Positions 57,522-64,000 of a stretch of 64,000 nucleotides of DNA are shown in pieces. Under the pieces are notes generated by a model. It was not told the DNA's origin, did not search any database, and saw only the letters and a list, made by a program, of their open reading frames with translations. Source of the DNA: Calothrix sp. PCC 7103 (lineage in GTDB: Bacteria > Cyanobacteriota > Cyanobacteriia > Cyanobacteriales > Nostocaceae); the NCBI RefSeq assembly GCF_000331305.1, contig NZ_KB217478.1, forward strand, positions 3,167,077 to 3,231,076, in the 5' to 3' direction. Each line of letters starts with the position of its first letter. Position 1 is the stretch's first letter. Made by a program: the position numbers and the translations under genes.

Positions 57522-58208
57522 TTATAATCTTGATTTTCGGCTAATTCTCAACATTTGATTACCACCTTTTTGAAACTCATAAGCTACAGTTTCAAGCTTT
57601 ACATTAATACCTTTGCTCGATAACTCCTGAATAACTGGTTCAACATAAGGTGATAGTTGACAATCAAGATTAATTAAAGGAAAAATCCTAACTTCAGGAG
57701 AGATTCTTAAAAGTTCAAAAATCGAAGCTATATGAAAATCAAGCGAAAGCTGCTGCGAGTACAAAAAAAGTAAATGAGAACACAAGCATAGTTCAAACTT
57801 ATTATCAGCTAGTTCTAAACTAGGTAAAGATTGGTATAAATAACGCCCTGTTGCTTTACCTACTTCATAATCTGTTAAAAACTTTTCCATTGTGGCAAGA
57901 CGAACTTGACCGAGTTCATTGGCATCACAGAAGTTTTTCCAAACGAAACGATTGGAATTTTGTTTAACTTGAGAAATTACTGGTTCGTAAACTTCTTCTA
58001 CTCGCTGTTTGATTTGTTCAGCAGAGAATTGATATATTGGGTCAATAGATACAACTGAACGTCCTAGCTGCGTCATTTCGGTGTTGAAGCTAGCAGGCCC
58101 GTCACCGCATCCGAGAATTTTTGTGTTCAAATCAGATAAAGATAGATTGAACATTAGCTTATATTCTTCTAACGTTCTACCCCAAGGTACTACTTCGTTT
58201 AATTTCAT
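57522..58208 (-). CDS. SAM-dependent methyltransferase-like protein
   Basis: A 228-residue protein with a Rossmann-type SAM site in KILGCGDGPASFNTEMTQLG (a variant of the usual E/DxGxGxG, with C in the middle) and VVSIDPIYQFSA as motif II. Later strands include FELCLCSHLLFLY. Substrate unknown. It lies 26 nt after the beta-glucosidase gene on the same strand, possibly co-transcribed. Confidence 0.75.
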   Translation of the reverse strand: MKLNEVVPWGRTLEEYKLMFNLSLSDLNTKILGCGDGPASFNTEMTQLGRSVVSIDPIYQFSAEQIKQRVEEVYEPVISQVKQNSNRFVWKNFCDANELGQVRLATMEKFLTDYEVGKATGRYLYQSLPSLELADNKFELCLCSHLLFLYSQQLSLDFHIASIFELLRISPEVRIFPLINLDCQLSPYVEPVIQELSSKGINVKLETVAYEFQKGGNQMLRISRKSRL

Positions 58209-58234
58209 AAGTTAATTTATTAAATTATTGGCGC

Positions 58235-59608
58235 CTACACTACGCTGTTTTGACGAATACATTCTTTATACCAGTCGAAACTGGCTTTGGGAATGCGTTT
58301 TTGTGTAGCATAATCTATATATGTAATACCAAAACGGCGCCCATAACCCCAAGCCCATTCAAAGTTATCCATAAAACTCCATAAAAAATACCCTTTTAAC
58401 GGGTAACCTTCACTTACCGCACGATGTGCTGCTTTCAGATATTGCCGAAGATACATAATGCGGTCAACATCAATAATTTCACCTGCTGCGTTAACTTCAT
58501 CTTGTGCTGCACAGCCGTTTTCGGTGATAAATACAGGTAAACTGGGATGTCCTAATGTCTCACTAATATGTCGAATACCCCAATAAATACTTTCAGGTAA
58601 AATATTCAACCAAGGCATATACATTCTTGGATAACCTTGAGGTAAGGGCAGAGACTCGTAACCGTGCTTATTATCTGTCGCGCGTACATACCCACCCGTG
58701 TAGATATTTAACCCAATAGCATCAAGCGGTTGATGAATAATTTCTAAATCACCTGGTTGAATATCCGGCGCCATCTCACCCAGTTCTTCCAACATTGTGG
58801 AACTATAGGCGCCTGTTAGTACAGGAAAAATAATCCCACCATTTGCCATTGAGGTATATAAAGCTTTTTTTGCAGCTTCGATATTAGCTGGTGACTCACT
58901 AATTGGTACAGTCACACTCATATTATCAACCAGGGCAACTTTACAAGGTACCGGGGTTGCTGCGCGGATAGCTTGACATCCCAACCCATGTGCAAGAATA
59001 GCATGATGCGAAGTTTGCCATACTTCTTTTATACTACTTACACGAGTACCAGGCGCATGAAGTGGTTCTTGCTCCACATCGTAACCCATATGAGTAAAGC
59101 AAGAAATTTCATTTATAGTCATCCAATTAGTAACTTTATCACCCAACCTAGTTACCACTGCCGTCACATAATCAGCAAAATCATAAGCCATTTGACGATG
59201 GCGCCACGAACCATATTTATCTTCCAAAGCTTGGGGACTGTCCCAATGAAACAAAGTAGCATGTGGCGTAATGCCATATTTAAGCAAACAATCAACTAAA
59301 CGCTTGTAAAAATCAACACCAGCTTCATTAACCTGTCCGCTACCATCAGGAACAACTCGCGGCCACGCAATACTAAACCTGTAATGTTTAACACCCAAAG
59401 AAGCCATCAATTTAACATCATCTTCATACCGATGATAATGGTCACAAGCAACCCTACCAGTATCACCATTTAGCACATTACCAGGAGCAGCACTAAAAGT
59501 ATCCCAAACACTAGCTTGGCGCCCATCTTCCTCAGTAGCACCTTCAATTTGATAAGAAGCAGTAGCCACACCCCAACAAAAATCATTTGGAAATTGGTAA
59601 AAACTCAT
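58235..59608 (-). CDS. Glycoside hydrolase family 1 beta-glucosidase
   Basis: A 457-residue GH1 enzyme that hydrolyses beta-glucosides with retention. The start FPNDFCWGVATASYQIEGA is the family signature. The acid/base Glu is in MTINEIS (the usual TxNEP with P altered to I), and the nucleophile Glu in PVFITENGC. The substrate-binding WSFMDNFEWAWGY near the C-terminus is intact. No signal peptide, so it is cytoplasmic. Seven-base tandem repeats lie upstream of its start. Confidence 0.95.
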   Translation of the reverse strand: MSFYQFPNDFCWGVATASYQIEGATEEDGRQASVWDTFSAAPGNVLNGDTGRVACDHYHRYEDDVKLMASLGVKHYRFSIAWPRVVPDGSGQVNEAGVDFYKRLVDCLLKYGITPHATLFHWDSPQALEDKYGSWRHRQMAYDFADYVTAVVTRLGDKVTNWMTINEISCFTHMGYDVEQEPLHAPGTRVSSIKEVWQTSHHAILAHGLGCQAIRAATPVPCKVALVDNMSVTVPISESPANIEAAKKALYTSMANGGIIFPVLTGAYSSTMLEELGEMAPDIQPGDLEIIHQPLDAIGLNIYTGGYVRATDNKHGYESLPLPQGYPRMYMPWLNILPESIYWGIRHISETLGHPSLPVFITENGCAAQDEVNAAGEIIDVDRIMYLRQYLKAAHRAVSEGYPLKGYFLWSFMDNFEWAWGYGRRFGITYIDYATQKRIPKASFDWYKECIRQNSVV

Positions 59609-59627
59609 AAATAATATAAATAATAAC

Positions 59628-59659
59628 TCCCTCTTCCCTCTTCCCTCTTCCCTCTTCCT
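59628..59659. repeat. Heptanucleotide tandem repeat
   Basis: CCCTCTT is repeated about four and a half times, then runs into a TTTGTGTCCTTTGTGCC relative of the CTCTGTGT family. Heptamer arrays are typical of heterocystous cyanobacteria. Confidence 0.8.
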
Positions 59660-59700
59660 TTGTGTCCTTTGTGCCTTTGTGGTTCAATCCTCTTAAATAT

Positions 59701-60093
59701 ATGCCAATAATCAATCAAACAATAACATATCAAGGTGGATGTCATTGCGGCGCCGTCCGCTTCCAAGTCACAGTAGAAAACCACAAACTAGACGAATGTA
59801 ACTGTTCAATTTGCAGTAAAAAAGGCTTTTTACATCTAATTGTTACAAAAGATAAATTTACATTACTACAAGGAGAAGAAAAATTACAAACATATACATT
59901 TAACACACAAACAGCAAAGCATAAATTTTGTAGCAACTGCGGTATCCATTCATTTTACATACCTCGCAGTCACCCAGATTGTATAGACGTAAACGCGCGG
60001 TGCTTAGACGGAGACGTGATAAACAACTTTAAAATAGTACCATTTGATGGAAAAAACTGGGAAGCAAATATTCACGAATTGAAAAAATTGTAA
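59701..60093 (+). CDS. GFA family zinc-binding protein
   Basis: A 130-residue protein of the glutathione-dependent formaldehyde-activating (GFA) family; most members are uncharacterised zinc proteins. The cysteine sets are GGCHCGAVRF, CNCSICSKKG and FCSNCGIHSFY. I start at the ATG giving MPIINQTITYQGG, since an earlier in-frame ATG lies inside repeat DNA. The stop is four bases from the end of the broken nuclease gene on the other strand. Confidence 0.92.
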   Translation: MPIINQTITYQGGCHCGAVRFQVTVENHKLDECNCSICSKKGFLHLIVTKDKFTLLQGEEKLQTYTFNTQTAKHKFCSNCGIHSFYIPRSHPDCIDVNARCLDGDVINNFKIVPFDGKNWEANIHELKKL

Positions 60094-60097
60094 CAAT

Positions 60098-60291
60098 CTA
60101 AGAACGCAATACCAAATCTACTACAATTGCTGCATGGTCTGAGTTTCCATTTTCACTAATGCGGGTATTCACCACGCCAAAGTCTTTACTCACGAAACAA
60201 TGGTCAATAGGAATATTTAGTAATGGTAAAAACCAGCTAGGTATTTTTACATGTGTAGCTGGACGAGGCCAGCTTGGTAAAATACCAAAAC
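60098..60291 (-). pseudogene. Endonuclease/exonuclease/phosphatase gene, displaced 3' part
   Basis: The minus strand encodes GILPSWPRPATHVKIPSWFL, then NIPIDHCFVSKDFGVV and the catalytic-type ENGNSDHAAIVVDL before TAG. These are the last blocks of the EEP fold, including the essential Ser-Asp-His. It connects in frame to the gene at 62405-63197 once the IS and one target copy are removed. Confidence 0.9.
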
Positions 60292-62404
60292 GGGAGCAAT
60301 GCGATTTTGTTAAATTAGCTCAAGAGTTGATGTATACAAAAAAATATTTTAAGTACATTTTTTATTTAATACATTATATACAGTATTAATACTGAATTAA
60401 GCTCAAGCTTAAAATGATTTAACTATATGACCATATAACACAAAAACTTCAATAAGATGAATATACATAACTAATATAAAACTACTAAAAAACACTTTAA
60501 AAAGCGAGGGCATAGCGTAGCAATGCCGAGCGCACGGGCGCCTTGAATCAAAAATTATAAACTACTATATGCGGTAGTTGTAAGTGTATATGATGGAAGC
60601 GACCATGCTTTATTAAAAGTGTTCATAAAAAAAGGTAGGATTACCGAGTAGCAGTAGTTTAATAACTCGGATGCACCTACCATGACAAAATATATATATC
60701 CAACTTTAGATTTAAGCAAATACGAGCCAAGATTTTAAAGATTCAGTTACGAAACTTTTTGAATTAGACAATGTAAGGGAATGGGATGGTAGGATTGTTA
60801 AAGCTCGTGAACAAGAAATTAGAGATGCAGCGCTTGTATTAGCTGGACAATGTATTGCGATATTGTTATACAATCTCTCTCAATCTCAGGAAGCATTAGA
60901 CACAGCAATGACTCAAACTCAGGGCTACTGGGAGTTAGAAACAAGAAAACACGGCTCTCGTCGAAGACAGATTTTAACAGTTGGGAATGTTTTAATAACT
61001 CTATTATTACCTTATGTAACAATTAGAAACGAGAATAATGAAAAAGAAAAAATAATAAATATGAACATCAAGGTTTCTGTCCATTTTTAAAATGGTTGGG
61101 AATGGAAGAAGGTATAACTCCTTTAGCTTGGTCAACAATTGCTAAATATGGTGCAATTGCTAGTTCATTTGAAGCCGCATGTACAACTTTAATAGATTGG
61201 GGAATCAACATCAGCTTAAAAAGAATTGAACGACTCACATATAGATTTGGTCAAATAGGGATAAACTTACGAAAATCAAAATTAGAGAGCCTGAAAAATA
61301 ATAATTTAATGCCAGAAAATACTCTTCAAGGGCAGCGTGTTGTAATCGCTGTAGACGGAGGCAGAAGTAAAATAAGAATTAACAAATCAGACGACAAAAA
61401 TGAAAAAACAAACCGATATGGCTTTGATGGAATATGGGTAGAGCCAAAACTATTAACAATTTATGTTGTTGATGAGCAGGGTAAAAAATTAAAATAATGA
61501 AATTCCTATTACTAATGATGGTACATATCATGGTCATAAACCATTTTTAGAGATTTTAGAAATGTCAGAGCGTAAGTCTAGGAATTAACCAAGCAAAGCA
61601 AGTTCTATTAATTGCAGATGGAGCTGAGTGGATATGGCTACATATTCCTCCACTTTTAAAACGTTTAGGATGTCCAGATGAAACTTATGAATTATATGAT
61701 TTTTATCATGTTACAGAACACTTACAAAAATTTGCTGATGCAGCTTTCACCAAAGAGAAAGAGCGAAAAGGTTGGTTTAAAAACGCACGAAAAACTTTAA
61801 AAGAACGTGGCGCTTTGACGTTAATAAAAAAGATGAATAAATTTATTGCCGAAGCTTCTGGAGAAAGATGTAACATTATGACGCAACAAAGAGATTATTT
61901 ACTACGTGCGTACCGTGAAGGTCGTTTAAATTATCCTGAAATTATAGAGAAAAAACTACCAATTGGTAGCGGAGAAGAGCGAAAGTTTAATTCGACAGGT
62001 TGTGAATTTAAGAATTAAAGGAAATAGTAAATTTTGGTTAAAAAATAATGCGGAAATTATGTTACATCTCCGTTGCCAATGGATAGCTGGTAGTTGGGAT
62101 GCTTTCTGCAATTCAATTTTCACTTCTTTTATTAATCCTAAAAATGGTGGATAAATTTTATACCAATTGTGTCTTTTGATAGCAATACTTGTCAGAAAAT
62201 ATACATAAAAATTCACCTACTGATGTAGTTAATTTACTGAAATAAATCTAAAAATATTTACTGCCAACCTTTTTGTTATCATCAAAAGGGTAAACTTATT
62301 GTGCAAATTTTAAAATAATTGTCATAAATATAACTTTTCATCTATGTACGAGAAATAGTAATCGTGTTTAGTATGAGGTGATTTAACAAAATCGCATTGC
62401 TCCC
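60292..62404 (+). mobile_element. ISKra4-like insertion sequence, 2,113 bp, decayed
   Basis: Left and right ends are perfect 24-bp inverted repeats (60292-60315 and 62381-62404) beginning GGGAGCAATGCG. The flanks carry the 9-bp duplication TACCAAAAC (60283-60291 and 62405-62413). The internal transposase resembles the ISKra4 family but is broken. A 366-bp non-coding stretch precedes the transposase and includes one GGCGCC site. Confidence 0.92.
60682..62154 (+). pseudogene. ISKra4-family transposase with several frameshifts
   Basis: Fragments in all three frames can be ordered into one protein: MTKYIYPTLDLSKYE, then TRKHGSRRRQILTVGN, WLGMEEGITPLAWSTIAKYG, VIAVDGGRSKIRINKS, LIADGAEWIWLHIPPLLKRLG, DFYHVTEHLQKFADAAF and LRCQWIAGSWDAFCNSIF (quoted pieces kept short; the catalytic DGG and ADGAEW aspartates are visible). 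Frame changes occur near 60722, 61045, 61495, 61570 and 61975. The element cannot make a full transposase. Confidence 0.88.
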
Positions 62405-63197
62405 TACCAAAACCCAAGCGTGTATTATGTAAATTTGTTTTTTTAATAAATTTTCGGTAATATGGCGACCAAGGACTTAAATTAAAGTCACCTGCAATGA
62501 TTACAGGTTTCTGCTGTTGGTTAATATATTTTTCTAGAGCGGCTAGTTGACGGTTACGACGATGGAAAGTCCAGGGTTTAACTGGTACCATTGGGTGTGT
62601 GCCAATAAAATGAATAGTTTTTCCATTTAACTTTAAGTTTGTTACTAAATGATGACCTGCTTCATCTAAATTTACACCGCGTGAGTCTTCAAGTGGTATA
62701 CGGCTAAAAACTGCTAGTCCACCACCAGGACTACGAAACGAGTAAGGAAAAATATCTTTTAAACCTATTTTTAAGTTATTGTACCAAGTATCGTGAATTT
62801 CTATAAATAAAGCAACATCAGGTTTATCTTTGCGAACTACATCGATAGCAGTAGTATATTCTTGATTTTCAACATTTACATTAAAACTTTCTATTTTAAT
62901 TTGAGGGGTTTCGTTGTTACTTACTTTTTGCGAGTTGGGTAGATACCAAGGTAGTATTTCAGCTAAATTTAAACTAACAATTGCTACAGCAATAAAAATA
63001 ATAGCTTTGTTTTTTATAATACGTTTTTGCTGTAAAATTAATAAAATTCCAGTAATAATTAACGCTGCAACAAAATATTGAACGCGAAAGTGTGTTAATA
63101 GTTCTAGAGGATAAGACCAAGCAAAATAGTTTAAAAGTGATAATAATCCTAAAATAGATAGTGTAACTAATATTATAATTTTAAGCATCTCAATCAT
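62405..63197 (-). pseudogene. Endonuclease/exonuclease/phosphatase family membrane protein, 5' part, cut by the IS
   Basis: Encodes three N-terminal membrane segments (about residues 5-26, 35-53 and 64-84) and most of an EEP domain: IKIESFNVNVENQEY, DVALFIEI (catalytic Glu), FIGTHPMVPVKPW and VIIAGDFNLSPWSPYYRK. The frame now runs 28 codons into the IS and stops. The missing C-terminal 62 residues with the SDH motif lie 2.1 kb away. The intact protein would have been about 326 residues, probably a membrane-anchored hydrolase. Confidence 0.9.
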
Positions 63198-63199
63198 AA

Positions 63200-63280
63200 A
63201 TTTTACTGAACAATTTTACTGAACAATTTTATTGAACAATCTTATGGAACAGCCTTGTGTGATAGGCATCCCTGACTGTT
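63200..63280. repeat. 13-bp tandem repeat joined to a GGCATCCCTG element
   Basis: GAACAATTTTACT and variants start at 63208, 63221, 63234 and 63247, a 13-bp period. They run into CCTTGTGTGATAGGCATCCCTG, a diverged member of the GGGCATCCTTGCCC family. The arrangement copies that at 34929-35019. Confidence 0.75.
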
Positions 63281-63344
63281 ACATGTATAAAAATTTCTAC
63301 TACTTTACTTTTCAGCAACTTCAAGTTGAGATAATTACATTACG

Positions 63345-63387
63345 GAAAAAATAAAAATCCCGGCTTCTTGAAGAAGTCAGGATTTCA
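63345..63387 (-). terminator. Rho-independent terminator of the DUF3386 gene
   Basis: On the minus strand AAATCC-GACTTCTT pairs with AAGAAGCC-GGATTT across a two-base loop, followed by TTTATTTTTT. Confidence 0.8.
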
Positions 63388-63405
63388 AGTATATTGTGTT
63401 ATGAG

Positions 63406-63432
63406 ACGGGCAAGGATGCCCGTTCCACAAGA
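63406..63432. repeat. CGGGCAAGGATGCCCG hairpin
   Basis: CGGGCAAGGATGCCCG followed by TTCCACAAG. It is the reverse orientation of the element at 34991 and matches that at 2608-2634. It lies just after the DUF3386 stop. Confidence 0.75.
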
Positions 63433-63441
63433 TAGTTAAAC

Positions 63442-64000
63442 TTAAGCAGCAGGTTCTAGTAATTTGATGTTGGAGAAGATGAATTCTTGAACTGAGGGTT
63501 TACCATCAACATCGGTAGTAATTTCGCGCCGGTTGAGAATAAAGTATTTGCCTACTTTTTCATATTCATCTACAAAAAAGCTCTTACCACCTTTTTGTTC
63601 GGCTGTTTGAGGGTCATGGTATACCGAGTCGTAGGTGTGGGAAAGGTATCCTTCACCTGTATCATGGCTGCTGAAGGTATTGATGGTGACAACTACATTG
63701 TGAATCTGACGGTGAACTAAGCTAACTTCGTTGTTACGAACTTTGTATTTGTCACCTGTTGCTTTACCACCCATTAATAGTTCTACTGCACCATCTTCAT
63801 CTTTGGCGCCATAAGTAAAGGTGTTTTCGCCGTGGGTTTGTTCAAAAGTTCGACGGACACGATGAATAGCAATTTCCCATGCTTGACTGTGAATAGCTTT
63901 TTGTGCCTCTTCGTCTTCGACACCCAACACTTCCGCCTTCATATTGGCGCCAATAGTAACTTTACCTGTATACTCTTTACCGTCGTACTTATAGGTAATA
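63442..64000 (-). CDS. DUF3386 family protein, 5' end outside the window
   Basis: At least 186 residues of a family found in cyanobacteria and plants, function unknown. The frame runs off the window edge with ITYKYDGKEYTGKVTIGANM before the internal MKAEVLGVEDEEAQKAIHS. Later blocks are FTYGAKDEDGAVELLMGG, VVTINTFSSHDTGEGYLSH and YFILNRREITTDVDGKPSVQ. No membrane segment. A good terminator follows, so it ends its transcription unit. Confidence 0.9.
   Translation of the reverse strand, partial: ITYKYDGKEYTGKVTIGANMKAEVLGVEDEEAQKAIHSQAWEIAIHRVRRTFEQTHGENTFTYGAKDEDGAVELLMGGKATGDKYKVRNNEVSLVHRQIHNVVVTINTFSSHDTGEGYLSHTYDSVYHDPQTAEQKGGKSFFVDEYEKVGKYFILNRREITTDVDGKPSVQEFIFSNIKLLEPAA

Noticed and set aside
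60159..60389. A 76-codon plus-strand frame containing REQCDFVK
   Set aside because: It is the antisense of the displaced EEP fragment joined to the IS end.
62322..62404. C-terminal tail REQCDFVK... of the EEP protein as native
   Set aside because: These residues are encoded by the inverted repeat of the IS. The true C-terminus is at 60098-60291.

Overview
The window is a piece of a cyanobacterial chromosome, most likely a filamentous, possibly heterocyst-forming (Nostocales-like) strain. The evidence is the overlapping crtP-crtB pair (plant-type phytoene desaturase and phytoene synthase), an aspartate kinase with four ACT units, a GyrA with the cyanobacterial type of C-terminal domain, several families largely confined to cyanobacteria (DUF3181, DUF3386, DUF2795, 2TM), and many small dispersed repeats. 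The DNA is AT-rich by eye. The usual cyanobacterial palindrome HIP1 (GCGATCGC) was not found, while the hexamer GGCGCC occurs about 90 times by hand count, most often inside genes.

Layout. 0-8.8 kb: lysC, an RlpA-like cell-wall protein, a PhzF-family enzyme, crtP-crtB, tRNA-Ser(GCU) and an outer-membrane beta-barrel candidate. 9.7-19.4 kb: an exopolysaccharide locus with a WecG/TagA glycosyltransferase, a four-gene minus-strand operon (polymerase/ligase, GT2, two GT4-like enzymes) and a polysaccharide co-polymerase/tyrosine-kinase-like protein overlapping a flippase. The kinase P-loop lysine is replaced by arginine. 19.8-24.5 kb: a serine hydrolase divergent from an NlpC/P60 endopeptidase, a membrane GT2, an MFS transporter, tRNA-Arg(ACG) and moaC. 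24.6-29.2 kb: small cyanobacterial proteins, a ribbon-helix-helix regulator overlapping a PAS-like protein, and a repeat-rich spacer. 29.2-35 kb: Uma2 nuclease, pirin, Dps, rsmI, a PfkB kinase and a CysQ-like phosphatase.

35-38 kb is scarred: a NACHT-protein remnant and a 5'-truncated methyltransferase pseudogene split by a 292-bp MITE, next to a two-gene D-glutamate cyclase pair. 38-46 kb: a PstS-like lipoprotein with a sensor kinase, a Ski2-like helicase, a CbbX-like AAA+ protein lacking the pore-loop tyrosine, and two tandem secreted paralogues. 46-52 kb: DUF433, a possible orphan toxin/immunity pair, SRPBCC, an SGNH hydrolase, a cell-wall amidase and a histone-deacetylase-family enzyme. 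52.8-57 kb: gyrA and lnt. 57-64 kb: DUF4870, a methyltransferase, a GH1 beta-glucosidase, a GFA protein, an endonuclease/exonuclease/phosphatase gene cut in two by a 2,113-bp ISKra4-like element with a 9-bp target duplication, and a partial DUF3386 gene.

The main themes are envelope and exopolysaccharide synthesis and cell-wall remodelling, in a genome showing clear, reconstructable mobile-element damage. Several genes end inside dispersed repeats. No CRISPR array, rRNA operon, prophage or complete defence system was recognised.
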